A stretch of 64,000 bases of DNA, taken from Eretmocerus hayati. Lineage: Eukaryota; Arthropoda; Insecta; Hymenoptera; Aphelinidae. Of the stretch, positions 1 to 12,448 are shown piece by piece. Both the position numbers and the translations under genes were made by a program. The notes beneath the pieces are model-generated. The model searched no databases, was not told where the DNA came from, and saw only the letters and a program-made list of their open reading frames with translations. How positions within the stretch are numbered: position 1 is the first letter of the stretch; every line of letters begins with the position of its first letter. Location: contig CM056742.1 in the NCBI GenBank assembly GCA_029851415.1, positions 83,814,748 to 83,878,747 on the forward strand, written 5' to 3'.

Positions 1-227
1 GACCTATAACCTCAGCCTTGCTCGAGTAACCACATAGCAAGCCTTGCACTATCATTCTGTACTCTCATTTTGTTTAACGCATTTCATAACGCATTTCATA
101 ACGCCAGTTCTGTACAGAGTCTTCCATAACGCCAGTTTTGTATAGAGTCAGTTAATAAAGCCACATTGATTGTCACCACTGCTTCCATTGTGCTTCAGCA
201 CTTAACAACCCAACGAACCCGGCCCCA
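1..227. other. Possible LTR/leader debris with short repeats
   Basis: This AT-rich stretch holds two or three imperfect copies of a motif containing 'ttcataacgc' between about 75 and 150, and an AATAAA at 154-159. It is followed by a C-rich run and then by the ATG of a broken ORF at 328. The order (polyadenylation signal, then untranslated leader, then gag-like ORF) is what the R/U5 end of an LTR would give. I cannot define an LTR boundary or find a second copy, so this is only a suggestion. Confidence 0.25.
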
Positions 228-327
228 TCACAAGTAACAATAGCGACGGTCCAGAGATCCAGCCATCCAGTAGTCCCAGCAACAGCAGCAGATACCGAAT
301 ATTTATAAGTACCAGATTTGTAAGCGT

Positions 328-642
328 ATGAAGGAGACCCAGCCCTCGCCGGAACGGCCGACGAAAATACCAGGAGGGGCTAGTTCCGTGACTGAGGTCT
401 AGCCTGAGGAATACCAACCTCCTCTGAAGGTCTCGAAATACACAACCGAGTTCGTACCTACGCTTCGCCGCACGACAAGAGTGCTCGACCTGACCGTGTA
501 CGGCGTTTCTCCGACGGACGATGAACGATGTCTGACTCCGGCGGACCCAAGCGTTGCCCGCGCTGCCATTCTCGATTCCCAGGAGCCAGCCGAACCGCAA
601 CCGTGTACGAGCTCTACGCCTTACAACAGGTCCGTCGATTAG
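328..642 (+). pseudogene. Broken gag-like/leader ORF, unrecognised
   Basis: An ATG at 328 opens a frame of 24 codons that meets a TAG at 400-402. The same frame then stays open for 79 more codons to a TAG at 640-642. The predicted product is rich in Pro, Thr, Glu and Arg, with no zinc knuckle and no recognisable capsid helices. Read through as one frame it would be about 104 residues, shorter than any Gag. It lies downstream of possible LTR-like sequence, so a truncated retroelement gag or leader peptide is the best guess. I do not recognise the family. Confidence 0.3.
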
Positions 643-2270
643 CACGCGCAGGCGCAGAATCGAGTAGGCCTCGAGTTATAAACGGCGCCATGCCAGATTC
701 AACAACTGAACCAAGCGTTCCGTCTTCGCCAGAACCATCGTCCCAGTAACTTCAGGGCTCGTTCATAACAATCATTACTCCCTGTATCATGAGTAATTCG
801 AGTGTAAGCCTATAACTGAGATAACGTATAATTAAACTTCGGTTTAGAATATCACGCTACATCCTATACATGATTGTATGTTCCATTTCGAATGTATCAA
901 TATCTGAATCGCCTGAAACTCGATGAATAGGCACAAATGGTTGGGGAAATGGCCCCAACCATTTGATGACCGTGTCGGAACCATCCTCGTGTCGATTCAT
1001 TCATCATAGAATAAGCATTCAAAAAGATTACAACTCATCAGATGAATATTTTCGTACGATCCTCGATTGTGCATTCTTCCAATCTCAAGTTGGAGAATAT
1101 TTTAATTTTTATTAGATTTTCACAAATTTTCAAGAAAGGCGTAACTGAATTGGGAAATTCTGAAGACTGATTCGAGCTCAACCTCAATCGAATTACAAGT
1201 CATTCATAAAAATATGTATGAATCCACTATCACTTGACGAAGTGGAGTCGTTTTCCTCATTTCATTAGAGAGTGAATGCGTTCACGTAATCTCTATCAAC
1301 AGGATCCAATTCGAAGCTTCTGTGATGGGGAATTAATTCAACTCATACTCGTCATACATACTCAAAAATACCCCACCACATTTTAACGAGTTGCAACAGC
1401 GTCATATAATGCCTTGGCTCATGTGGGAGTTGGGTTTCTCATTTTCGAGTGCGACACAGTGTGACTCCTTGTTGCCCAGCTATTTTAAAACAATAACACA
1501 ACCCTAACGCCACTCTTCGGAAGCATGTTGCTGGATTTCCTCTGATCTGAGCGCCGCTTTGATCCCGACACTGGTAAACCAACGGGTCAGTCTCATCTGA
1601 TCATATCTCCTTCAACCTCTGGGTTGAACAGTTACACTTCCACTTTGAACATGAGCCACTCTCCAGTTTCAACTAAATTTCACATCATAAGCAAAAAACG
1701 AGGATGATTGATAGGTATTTTAAATCAACCTCGACGATATAGTAATTGTTCGCGTGAATGTGAGCATTCGAGAACTTCCGAGCAGCTCGGCGCCTAAGCC
1801 TCGGTCATTCACTTATTACCCCTTCGTTCTCCTCGAAATCGGATGATCTATTTGCTCTGTGTCAATTGGTCGGTTTAAATGAGCCATTTTGTATGAGGTG
1901 ACCGAGGTCCTGGGCGACGAGCTGCTCGAATCGCTCGGGCTATGCCACTTAGCCTTCGCTAGCGGAGCTGCACGTTGTAAGCAGCTTCCGCGTCTCCGCA
2001 TGATATCTTGCGCCGGTGCCCGCCCCGCGACTCATTCAATCTTCTCACTTTCTTTTTCATCTAAATATGAGTGCCGTACGCGATCTCCGGGTCTCTTTAC
2101 TGTGCCATATATGTGACACATTTTATTGCAGAATATACTGCTGAGTGATTTCAAGTGAAAACAGTGATTTGTTATTCAAAACACCTCGCACGCTCCCACA
2201 TCCTACAAAATCACGACAAAATCTCGTAGAATGGGCTCTGAGGTTCCCGTTTTGATCACCTCACCCCAAC
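643..2270. other. Non-coding stretch; possible LTR ending near 2271
   Basis: No convincing coding frame is present. It contains the perfect hairpin at 935-964 and otherwise unremarkable AT-rich sequence. Because a primer-binding-site-like motif follows at 2276, the right part may be an LTR ending in CA near 2271, but I could not find its start or a partner copy. Confidence 0.3.
935..964. repeat. Perfect 12-bp inverted repeat (hairpin)
   Basis: AAATGGTTGGGG at 935-946 is the exact reverse complement of CCCCAACCATTT at 953-964, separated by a 6-base loop. It lies in otherwise AT-rich DNA. Neither a terminator nor a transposon end can be argued from context. Confidence 0.7.
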
Positions 2271-2275
2271 ATTTT

Positions 2276-2286
2276 TGGTAGCAGAG
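2276..2286 (+). other. Candidate primer-binding site, initiator tRNA-Met type
   Basis: TGGTAGCAGAG is complementary to the 3' end (including CCA) of animal initiator tRNA-Met, which ends in CTCTGCTACCA. It follows a CAACA that could be an LTR end. What follows (2287-2734) is a GC-rich region without a long plus-strand frame. It would be the leader of a retroelement interrupted at 2735 by the large inverted-repeat element. Confidence 0.45.
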
Positions 2287-2734
2287 CGTCTTAGCTCAAA
2301 CCGATCTTTTTTGGGTCGTGATCTGGAAAATCGTGCCGGAGAGAGTGCAATATTGTGCGCGCGCGGGAAAGTGAGAGAGTCGCGGGGCGGAGAAGTGTCG
2401 TGAAGTGCTGTATCCGGTGTAGCTTTTTGCCCACTAAAAAATTGCTCATCATCGTCTCGGCTTCGTGGACACCAGCACCGGAGCCTCGCGCACGAGGCAT
2501 CCCCGGCACCGGCGCAGCGGACGATGCAGCGATTCGGCTCCCCAGGAGGCGAGTCACTTCATCGCGAGGGAAGGAAGCAGCAGCTCAACGACACTTGGGC
2601 CGTTACGAGCAGCTGACCGGGTTCATCGCGCTCTTTCATTTGCGCCCCGGATCAGCACGTGCTGCAGCCTCGACGCCCCGTCATCACGACGTCGAGCACC
2701 TTCGCCTCGCGAACGAAGCCAGCAGGGGGCGAAG

Positions 2735-4030
2735 GGTTCAGTCCAGAGTTGCCTACTCCGCGAGGTGGCGCTGTTGGAGGCGGGGAAAATTCAGGTAACG
2801 CACGCAATTCAAACGGGGAAAGGGAGGGAGGTACTTTTAACAAGGCGTGATGCGACTTTTTAAGGTGATAACACGTGATCCAAAGCTTCTCGATATGTTT
2901 ATAAAATGATAGATGAGAATATTTGCTTGTGGCGTCTTCAATTGGGTATCGTAGATCGGAAATACTGTTTGAAATGAGGTAAATGATTGTAATATCTGCT
3001 TGTAACTTGTAGAAGATGATATCATATGGATGAAGATATCGATTTCATTCGGGCTGTTGATTCAACGTGAACACGGAGGCCTGGAGAATCGTGGAACTGG
3101 ACGGAGGACATGATTATCTCGGCTTCAGTTTGATCTCAGTGATGTCTTCCAAATCATAGTATCAATTAAGACGCATCGCTATATAGGACGTGGGAATTGT
3201 GGAAGACTAGCCTTTGAGACAATTGCATAGATGATGTTCGATCGGCGTAGAGACAAAAGCTAACAGTATCGTTGACTCGATCATGACAATATGCAATCCT
3301 CCCCTCTCTCTTAATATCGAAATCTACAGAATGATTTCAAAATGGGGAATCTACTAAAATAATTATGTGGAATCATATTTGAAACGATTCGATTGAAAAT
3401 CTCTCATCGACGTGAAGATAATGACCCACATTATCTTAGAATTGATCGGAAAAGAGTCCAATCGTCGCCTTCCTTCATATCTCGAAATTGACAGATTGAT
3501 TTTATCATTTTCAAATTCATTGAATTTCTCTTCTAAGACGTTGGAAATGTGATAGACCAAAAGTCAGGACGATTGATTGGTAATTTGTTAATCGGCGCAA
3601 TGATGAAGGCTCAAAACATATTAGACTCGATCGGGGAAGAGTGTTTTCCTCGACTCTCTCCCAATCTCAAAATTCACGGACTAGTTATATTATTTCATAG
3701 AATTTATCAGAATATCTCTTCAGGATGATGGAGATAGTATTAATTGACTCCCAAAACGATTCGATTGAAAATTTTTAACAGGCGCAAGCATAATGGGCTA
3801 CAATATCTTGGACTTAATCGGGAAAAAGAGCGTTTCTTGCGCCCCTTCACGTCTCAAAATTCACAGAATCATTTTTCTGTTATGAAGTTGATTTGATCAC
3901 TTCCCTAGGACGTTGGAGATGAGGTATACTAATCGTCTGGACAATTCGATTAGTATCTTTCAATTGACGCAATGATAAAGGCCCGAAATATTTTAGACTC
4001 GATCGGGAAAAAGTGTTTTCCTCGACTCTC
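2735..4030 (+). repeat. Left terminal inverted repeat, high-identity part
   Basis: This 1.3-kb stretch is the reverse complement of 48950-50244, with scattered substitutions and only a few bases of net indel. Anchors show collinearity: the paired coordinates sum to 52,979 at the outer tip and about 52,983 at 3781 and 3980. Outer tips read GGTTCAGTCC in both arms. Internally the arm consists of imperfect tandem units of about 175-190 bp that recur with 'gactcgatcggg' (near 3275, 3448, 3627, 3817, 4001). Flanks show GGCGAAG (2728-2734) against GGCAAAG (50245-50251), a possible 7-bp target duplication with one mismatch. Long, internally repetitive TIRs are known for Mutator-like and foldback elements; assigning it to MULE is inference. 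Confidence 0.8.
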
Positions 4031-5500
4031 TTTCAATTTAGGAAATTATAGACTAATCTTTTCGCAGCAAAATCTATCGATGCAGCTCCCGAACATATCA
4101 AGTGTGCAGTAGACCAATTTCCAAGACGTTTCGATTAAAAACCTTAGAGCCTTTCAGAGGTGGAGGGCTCAACAGTCTTAGGCTCGATCTAAATAAGAAG
4201 TGATTCTCGCCTCCCTTTGAATTCCACCACCGACAGGTTGATTTTTCAATAATAAAACCAATCGTGATACCTCCCTGAAACATCAGTGATGTGATAGACG
4301 ATCTTTTAAGGTTTGATTGATGAAGTTCAAACTTTTTGAGATAAGGAGCTGATAGTTTATAGGTTCGAGCAGGAAAAAAACGTAATTCTATCGTATCCTT
4401 CAATCTGCAAATGCCCTCGTTCAGCTATTTCTCAATAACTCTGGTCTACCACAACATTTTACATTGTTCTATCATTAATTTCAATTTCGTTTGGAGACCT
4501 TCAAGATGAGCTGAGAGACACCTCATTAGGATTTACTGGAATCGAGCTGTCTTAATTCTCTCAAGATGAAGAATTGCATGAATAGTCGATCAAAAGGATA
4601 AAATCGATCTCGTTGGCGTGCAATCACATTTGGAGCTTTTTGTCGTTCCAAAACTGACTCCAACCTATTTCGGCGTGTTGAACACGTTCTGAGTGGTCGA
4701 AAAATTCGTATTGCACTCCCTTTTGAGATAAGCACATGGGGGGCATGTTGAATACACACAAATTTTCGTCTCCATTTTCGCGAACGATCTCCATATTCTG
4801 CTCACAAAATCTTTCTAGATCCAAGGATTGCATATCCGAAAATGGATTTTGGAGGTTCTAAAAGAACAAATCGAACGCGTTAGATTACCTCAAGATCGGT
4901 AGAGCCAAAGAATTTTGGCGCTGATTTTACTGAACGTAATTTCGTTGAAAATTTCTTGAGTGTGCGGGCGCGGAATCTGCAGAAACTCGCTTTATATTCT
5001 ATGGGAAACGCAGAAATCGCCCGGGTTCGGTCCAAATCATCTTCCTTCTCATAGTTTGACATAAGAAACGTAAAAAAAATCACGCGCAGATCACCGGGTG
5101 CCCTGTTTTGAGATTGGCATATGAGGTCATCTTGGGTACAGGGGGCATGTTGGGTACACTCGCCTGATATCTTTTTAAGGCATTTGAGATGTGTGAGATC
5201 GGTCCCCGGAAAAAATCTTTACCTGCTCAGATCTAAAATCCCGAGAAACCGTAGACTCGTTCGAGAAAAGGAGCGTTCCTCGTGTCCTTCATGGTCTCAT
5301 AATTCACAAATTCTCCTTATCAAATCAGTTTGAATATCTCTCAATCCAAAATCCTTAAATTGAACAAAATACCCCCGCAGCTTAATTGAGATGGAGTAGC
5401 ACAATCGCTAGAACAATTCGATTGAAAGTGTCTCATTGGCATAATGACGCAGCCCTCGAATTTCGTTGACTCGATCGATCCGATGTCTTGTCAAGTTGCT
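4031..5500 (+). repeat. Diverged inner units of the left TIR array
   Basis: Beyond 4030 the arm no longer matches the right arm base for base, but the same unit architecture continues in decayed form (for example 'gacgtttcgattaaaaacct' near 4130 and 'acaattcgattgaaagtgtctc' near 5420). A different sub-motif, GGGGGCATGTTG followed by GGTACAC or AATACAC, occurs near 4740 and 5141. No coding frame is supported here. Confidence 0.5.
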
Positions 5501-5888
5501 CCTAGAAGATTCCAAGAATCTGAAGAGATCTGCACGCCCCGGAATGGATTTGTAATGCTCTGGTGATGTTACTGATATCACAGATAAGAAAGCAGAATAA
5601 AAGGAAATATTTTATCTAAAGTGTTGTTCTGCATAATAAAACTGACGTCAATAATTTTTCCACGAGGACGAACATTGATATTTTCCTCACATTTCCAAAG
5701 TTGTGCTTAAAATATTGCCGTGGACTGGAAGATGTCGTTGATACTGCAGTTTCACTGAAAGTCGCTGTGTTTTCGCTTCGTAGAGTATCAGTATATACAG
5801 ATGCTCAACTTATAAACTATCATCGTCAATACACCTCTTTACACTATTTACATATCATCAGATATGCATAATTTATATCCTTTCAGGT
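5501..5888. other. Non-coding stretch downstream of the small-exon gene
   Basis: This lies 3' (on the minus strand) of the stop codon at 5889-5891 and may contain that gene's 3' UTR. I find no minus-strand AATAAA close to the stop and no coding frame. Confidence 0.3.
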
Positions 5889-6585
5889 CTAGTTCATGAT
5901 GATACCGTTCGAATCACTCTCAAGCCTACCATCCTGATGCAAAATGATATCTCGGCCATCTTCCGACATTATGATCATTGGATTGGCAAATGCTGGAAAC
6001 TATATTTCCATCAGCATTCAAAGTAAAACTCAGTAATCAATAATATGATCTGACATATCATCTTACCTTGCTCAATTTGCTCTGGGCAGAAGGACTCTGG
6101 TTCTGTGCCTACGACAGAGAAATTGTTATATAGTGAAGGAATATCAAGGCATCAATAAACATCGTATAGTCTTCCGAGTTTCCCAGATTCACGTATTAGT
6201 GATTATACTATAAAGAAATATAGCGACAATAAACGTAAAAACCAAAAATTGAATCCAAAAACTTCAAATCATATCAGTGAATTACACATACTACACCTCG
6301 ATAATTGTGCAAGAGCAGATCCAATACTGCAAACTGTGGTCTGATTTCATTATCTAAGGTGGAGTTACCCGGACTCAGAGCCAGTTATCATCCATTTAAA
6401 CCAAGAAGAAACCATCGATTCATCCATTCATTAATCGCGTTCATTCATTCAGTGCTGGTTATCATACAATTGTTTCATTTCAGTATAGCGTGGAAAGATG
6501 GGCTATTACTAATGCAACACGAATGAATTTAAAAAATCAGGCTCACCTGTTTGCATTGGCTCATCGACGACCACTCTCTCGGTAT
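5889..6585 (-). CDS. 3' end of a multi-exon gene with very small exons, unknown function
   Basis: Four exons join in frame on the minus strand: 6585-6547 (39 nt), 6353-6297 (57 nt), 6108-6067 (42 nt) and 5992-5889 (104 nt, ending in TAG). Each has an AG acceptor: ttcttgcattcag, ctccaccttag, tttctctgtcgtag and atagtttccag. Donors are GTGAGC, GTGTAG (weak) and GTAAGA. Every exon starts by completing a codon with two bases and every internal exon ends with one base, so all junctions share one phase and internal exons are multiples of three. The roughly 80 residues encoded have no stop; they include TEPESFCPEQIEQ and, in the last exon, SEDGRDIILHQDGRLE. I do not recognise the protein. A decayed copy of the 39-nt exon lies near 6773-6815, suggesting exon duplication. 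Upstream exons would run towards the LTR element at 7136. Confidence 0.6.
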
Positions 6586-6815
6586 CTGAATGCAAGAATA
6601 AGTAAAATTTTTAACAATGATTCTTAAATCAATAATCCAGGATTGAGGGAGATGTAATTGTAATGTTACTGTGAAATATCACCATCTCATCTTGATTTGG
6701 AAAGCATGAGTGTATGATTTGATTAACAACGCACTCATGATTTGCAGAAATCAGAATCATCTAAGCATAGTTGCATTGGCTCACCGACGACCTGTCTGCC
6801 AGCATTTGAATGAGG

Positions 6816-7135
6816 AAAAGTATGAAATTTTTAATCAAAATAGATAATCCAAGTATGAGCGTGATTGTTACTCTGACGGTGGTGTCAAATATCAAACTAT
6901 CACCTCGTTCTCACATGCCTACGTATATGGGTGTAACTGTGATAACTCGCGTATTTGACTGAATTATTTTGAAGTGGGACAAGGATGGCGAGAGTTCCTG
7001 CAAGTCACATTCTTTCTGCATTCAAAACCAACTACTCATCAAGTTACACGTCGAGTGATCTGTTCGTTCAGCCCTTTTCTAAAAAATGTCAGATTTTGAA
7101 GTTCCGTGGACTGAACTATTCTGTGTTTGATATAC
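6816..7135. other. Non-coding stretch before the Gypsy insertion
   Basis: No exon with good splice sites and open frame could be identified here. The last four bases (ATAC, 7132-7135) are one copy of the target-site duplication of the element that follows. Confidence 0.4.
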
Positions 7136-9374
7136 TGTAAGGTACGGAATCCCGCTGTAAATTTTAAACTTTAGTTATATAGATATATAACAGTCGCTCT
7201 CCAGAGCTTTTATGCAGATCAACCATGTAAGTAGAATCAATCATCATCTATCATTTCATAAAAACAATAACTTCACGTATCATTATTGTGTGAACTAACC
7301 CTTAGCTTGAACTGCTGCTTTTTATTGCATTTTTGATATTTTATTTGCTTATCGCACGCATGGGTTTTCGTTGTAACATATATATAGATCTATGTATGTA
7401 TAGCAAAAGCTGTAGAGTAGGGTATTTCCCCCGTTCGAGTCATTTTCACAGACAATCATATACTTGCACGCAAGCACACACTTTTATAGTTTTTCAAGTC
7501 ACCGATATTTCAATACATATCGGACATGTGTGTGTCGCGTAATATACAGGCCGCTAAAGTTCGAGCCGCCTAATATATGGGTCAAGTGGGGATGCTCGTC
7601 GAACGGCTGAGGTATCGCAGCAGCGAGGACCCGGTGCGACAAGCACTTCTCGTTCTAACGTCCAAAAAGGAAGCAACAAGATCTCCAGGGCTCCCGCAAG
7701 GCTTGCTACTCACTGCCGCAGAAGCTACCACCTGGACTCTTGGAAAATCGACCACGCCGCATCACTGCTGTAGCCGATCGATAACGTCACACCAGGTCCT
7801 CGCCAATTCGAGCACCACCACTTGATCATTTTGAAATTGATCAAATCAAATTTTGCGACGTGAGTAAAGTGAAAAAGTGAAAATCTTGAATATTATAATT
7901 GCACACTTCACCTCTGGATTTCCGTGGTGAATAGATATTTAAGATCATCCTGGATATACACGTCCCAATACTTGGGTGTGATATCTAGGGACAATAAATT
8001 CATCCGCGTCGCGAGGGTGGGATAATACCAGTCCACCCACCAACAGTTGTACGAGCCAGGCTCGAAATTCCGTGAAAAATCGACGATTGATCGATTTATT
8101 CTTATTTTAGATTTTCAAGTAAAAATTAACGGAATTTTGAGCCAGTTCTTCGAGGAAAGAACACTGCACAGGCAACCGGCAACGCTACCAAGAGACTTGG
8201 TATTCGTACCGTGTTAGGGCTTAAAATCAATGGGTTGGATCGTGATTAGAGTCAATTGAAATCATTAGAATCATTTGAAATCAGTAAAAGTTCATATCAG
8301 CAGCAAGGGCTTTTATCTATGTAAAAACAGCCCATAGATAATCTCTTTTCGCTTTGGAATGTTCGCAGAATAATCTGATTCAAATTGCAAGGTACAGAGG
8401 CATATTCACGTGAAGTGAATTCAGCAGGCCGACAAGGAGATCAGAATTAAGAAAATTAGCTCCTTCTGAGCATATCCTATGTACCCCGTTTCACGCGGTG
8501 GGATTGGAGATGTTTAGAAGCATTTGATATCAAATATGCAAAATTTTCCAAGTATAATAATTTAATTTTGGACAATATACGGCTATGCTATTTTATCTAT
8601 ATTCCTAGTCAATTATCATTTTAACTATGAACCCTATATCCCCATGAATATCTGAATATAACAGTATTTCAACCATAAAAATCTTCAATTTTCAATTTTC
8701 AATGAAAATTATTTGAGAATTTATTTTCGGGTATATAAGTGCACAGACACTTAGATATACCATTTTTCTATCAGAAATTACTCATGAGAAAAATCTACTA
8801 CCACACAGGTCAACAAGTAGGAGCGTTGACCTATTCAAAATTTTCAGATCCAAAATATCATTTTTTGACCATAATTTGTTTATAACTTCGTGTAAACAAG
8901 TGTTTTCACCAAATAAATCATCAGGTCACCTAGCTATGACAATTACGAACAATTTAAGCTTTGGAACACGCAAATCGATCAAGATTTGACGATACAGTAA
9001 CGAATCAAGCTATTGATTCGTAAAAACCTGATAACACGTAGAATTTCAGCTTTTGTTGCATGTAATAATTTTCACAAGCTTGGATCTTTGTTTTTTGCAC
9101 TTTTTATTGCTTTGGTGTGGTAGCTAGAATAATCTGGCAAGCATTTGCCAGTGGTACAGCAATCCTCGGTTACAACATTTCATTTCATTGGAGAGAAAAG
9201 CAGTTTGATTCGAGACGTTGCAGACAAGAAAGTAAGTAAATCGCCGAGGGTTCCACCGGACCGGTGTCTCGTCGTTGATAAAATTAAATAGATATGCAAA
9301 GTAAGATGCATATCGTTTGACGTACGAATCTTTAGTAAATTTCTCATCCTAAATTTAAAGATCCGATACTCACA
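7136..9374 (+). repeat. 5' LTR of the 7136-15066 element
   Basis: Nearly identical to 12828-15066 over its whole length without net indels. An 82-codon frame (7577-7825) is conserved in both copies but resembles nothing and is probably incidental. LTRs above 2 kb are long for insect Gypsy elements. Confidence 0.92.
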
Positions 9375-11020
9375 AATGGTACCTGCCTGGTGGTACGCGA
9401 ATCGTATGACACGAACCCACATAAAATCATAAAATCGTATCATTTTATTCAGATATTCTGGAAAATTGGGATATAGTTAAAACATATAAGATACCTCTTT
9501 AGAGTCAAAATTTTAGATACATATATCAGATATTCTGCGAACATTGCAAGATATTTAGACGTACAAAAGCTGCGTTTTTTTGGTATTTTTGTTCTTTCTC
9601 AAGCTCATAAGAAGTTGCGTATGCAGACAGGATGCATACACTACTCGAGCAGTAGAATCACATTCTTAGTAGAATAACGACGAAAAATACTCTGTCTTTG
9701 TTTACTTCTTGGAAGAATGAGCATCGGATGATCGATGTAAGCAGCTTACGTAGTGTAAACAAAGGAAGTCAAAGAGTATTTTCCGCCCATAAGATCCATG
9801 TATAAGAGTATAATAATAAAGGATTATTAGCTTGAACTTGGATCTGAACTTGATATAGACCTTTGTGATCGTTAGATCATATGTTGACAAGTTGAATACA
9901 GTACAACATTATACGACAACGAGTCGAGACAGGTACACTGTAGACATATATAGTGCGTGCAATATATAGGTATACACTGAGTTATCAGCTTATCCTTATG
10001 TGCTGATCTTCGTATATACATAAAGTGCGATACTCTGCTACACGTCCACCGTGAGCAAAGGGGCCGCCCACGCATATATATAGCATACTAATCGGTGTCT
10101 ACTTTTGTTCCGATATTCGCCGCGACAACATATAGGTATACTATGCCTGTTAACCGGACACCGAATACGTAGTCGAAGAATAATTCGGCGGGCGCGCAGT
10201 AAAATCAGCGCAATCGGGCGCCATATCCCTGCCTAACGATGGTGCAGTTTTGGGAATTTCACTCATCGTAAATGCAGAAGAGCTTTTTCATCAGCTCCAG
10301 AGACATTATATCTCATATTCGAACGATGTCTCGAATAAATGACCACAACTGCGTGATTTTTAGATTCACGACAGTCATACAACTCTGCCATGACGTGTAG
10401 TAGCTCAAATTATTTCACAATTCTAGACCATGTACTTAATATATATATATTTTATAAAGAATTCGTATTCAGTTCAAGCAAGCTACAAACTTGAAATTTG
10501 GGTACTTGCGTGAATTTCAGCTACTCACGAACCAATGTTGACATCAATAACTCATAATCCGGTTTCACAACTGGTATATGCCGAGTATTTTCTAACGATT
10601 TCGTACAGATTGCATGTATCCCAGCACTCCCGAAGCAAGGTCTGGGGGGACCATGATCACCATGATTCAATGCGATTTCATGTCAAATTGTTGAGAGATA
10701 TTTTCGGAAAAACAAGGGCCTGACAGCGAGTCATCGGAAAACGAAAAGTCGTTGCAGTAAGTCCCATACATTCTCAGTCTGATAATGACATTTCAATAAA
10801 ATCTCAGGTACTAGATGCCACAAATATCTTAACTGCAACGACGCCTAAAGTGCGTATGGGTAGAAACATGAAGAAGAAGCTGGTTATCAAAATGAAATCA
10901 TATGAAACACCGCTTCCGGGCACCGCGAATGAAAGGGATTCGATATCCGAAATTATCGAATCATTGCTGAACAGAGTTGGAGAGCAATTAGTAGAGGAGG
11001 TTAGTGAGGATGAAACCCGG
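9375..11020. other. Internal leader/decayed gag region of the Gypsy element
   Basis: Between the 5' LTR and the tandem duplication there is no long frame. A 69-codon ORF at 10850-11059 is acidic and could be the C-terminal end of a decayed gag, but no zinc knuckle is visible. The base run TGGTACCTGCC just after the LTR (9377) is at the place for a primer site; I could not match it to a tRNA. Confidence 0.4.
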
Positions 11021-11315
11021 AAGTCCGAATTTATGGAGAATAACGTTCAAAGAGAATAGATGTCCAGTTCCTCGCATCGTGACCGAATCACCTGACTTGG
11101 AGTGTAATAAGCTCGACAAAGGGTTGGAACGATTGAAATTTTGACGCGAAATTGTATATTCGGAACCTAAAGTTCGAATTTATTGAGAATAACGTTTGAG
11201 AGAATAGATGTCCAGTTCCTGGCCTCGTGACTGAATCACCTGATTTAGAGTGTAATAGCTCGACCAAGGGTTGGAACGATTGAAATTTTGGCGCGAAATT
11301 GTATATTCGGAACTT
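11021..11315 (+). repeat. Tandem duplication of about 148 bp
   Basis: 11021-11169 and 11170-11315 are imperfect direct copies (both contain 'gagaatagatgtccagttcct' and 'gggttggaacgattgaaat'). The second copy runs into the protease-like frame. This is presumably a post-insertion duplication or replication slip in the internal region. Confidence 0.8.
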
Positions 11316-11948
11316 CTTAGTGGGAATAAGCCACAATCGACTCAACTATTCCAATTCGATTCTCAAGACGGCGAAGAGATTAAGAATAAGATAGTGAATA
11401 CAGTTTATTCGCGGAATGAATTGCTCGATGAATCTCAATTTACAAATGAACCAAGTCAAGAAATTACAAGGGAATGCCCTGAAATTAAAGTCTTTATTGA
11501 AAAAATTGAAGTCCGTGTCTTGTTAGATACGGGAAGTAAAGTTACCTGTGTTGCAGAAGATATTTATGAGAAGAATATTGATTCATGGAAAAATTGTCCC
11601 ACATTTCCAGTCACTGGTTTACAAGCCAGCGGGTTTACCGGTGAGAAGTCGATGAAGATCAAACGTCAGTTTCGCGGAATAGTAAAAATCGGGGGAACTC
11701 ACGTTGAAAAAGACTTTATGGTTATACCAAAGCTAGTGAATCAGTGCATTCTTGAAATTGGGACACTTTTCATGCTTGATGCAACTTTGCATCTAGGCAA
11801 AGAATTAATCACTTTCAAAATCGAACATCAGATTATAGACTTGGAATATGAGGACCATCGTATGAATCCTTCAGAATTCAACGAATTACGGAAAAGTTGT
11901 ACAGACGCATTTGAAGAAACTCATGACATTTCGCTAAAAAGTTTTTAG
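11271..11948 (+). pseudogene. Retroviral-type aspartic protease region of pol (remnant)
   Basis: An open frame of 225 codons without an ATG start (upstream stop at 11256-11258). Near residue 85 it carries LLDTGSKVTC, the catalytic D-T-G-[SA] motif of retropepsins. A later ILEIGTLFM segment matches the place of the ILG-D substrate-flap motif. In complete elements this domain precedes reverse transcriptase in Pol and matures Gag and Pol. Here the frame ends just before where RT should start, so no full polyprotein is possible. Assignment to protease is firm; the exact Gypsy lineage is not. Confidence 0.65.
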
Positions 11949-12103
11949 TAAATGTCAAGGAAAGTTTAAGGATTTTCAATATAGAATCAAAATGGATGAC
12001 TTGAGTCCATACAAGGCCAAATTATACCCGATTCCTATCACACTTTGTGACAAAGTTTGCAGGGAAGTGGAGAAATGGGTGAACTTAGAAAATCAACCCT
12101 ATA

Positions 12104-12448
12104 GTGGTCGTGGATAAGAAAAATGGGGACATTCGGATTTGTGTGGACGCAAGAGAACCCAATTCCCTGTGTGAACCTGAAGACCAACCGCAACATGAGT
12201 TAGTTGTCAGTATTAAATTAGCCAGAAAACCTACACCAACACTCTTGCAACAGATCAGAAATATCGCGGACGAACAACGACAAGATGGTAAACTTCTCTC
12301 TATTATTACGTCTTCAGAGTCTAACACCCCCGTGAGGAATTTCAAATTGTACAAAGACATTTTGGTAAAGGGGAAGAACAAGATTGTTTTGCCCAGAGAA
12401 TTGGCCCGATCACTGAAATTAGAAAAACACGAAGTTTATTCCACATAG
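12104..12448 (+). pseudogene. Fused RT-start / integrase-connector remnant
   Basis: The first 20 codons contain KNGDIRICVDAREPN, matching the conserved start of the Gypsy RT palm (G-x-[IFR]-R-x-[CV]-[VI]-D-[YA]-R-x-L-N). The frame then jumps to a segment (NFKLYKDILVKG...) like the tether between RNase H and the integrase zinc finger. Everything between (RT motifs with YxDD, and RNase H, about 1.4 kb in a normal element) is missing, so this is an internal deletion that happens to keep the frame. Confidence 0.6.

Noticed and set aside
5889..6585. Aphid bicycle-type effector gene
   Set aside because: The small same-phase exons are similar in style, but no paired C-Y-C motifs or signal peptide are visible.
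7577..7825. 82-codon frame in both long LTRs
   Set aside because: Conserved only because the LTRs are near-identical copies; no recognisable product.
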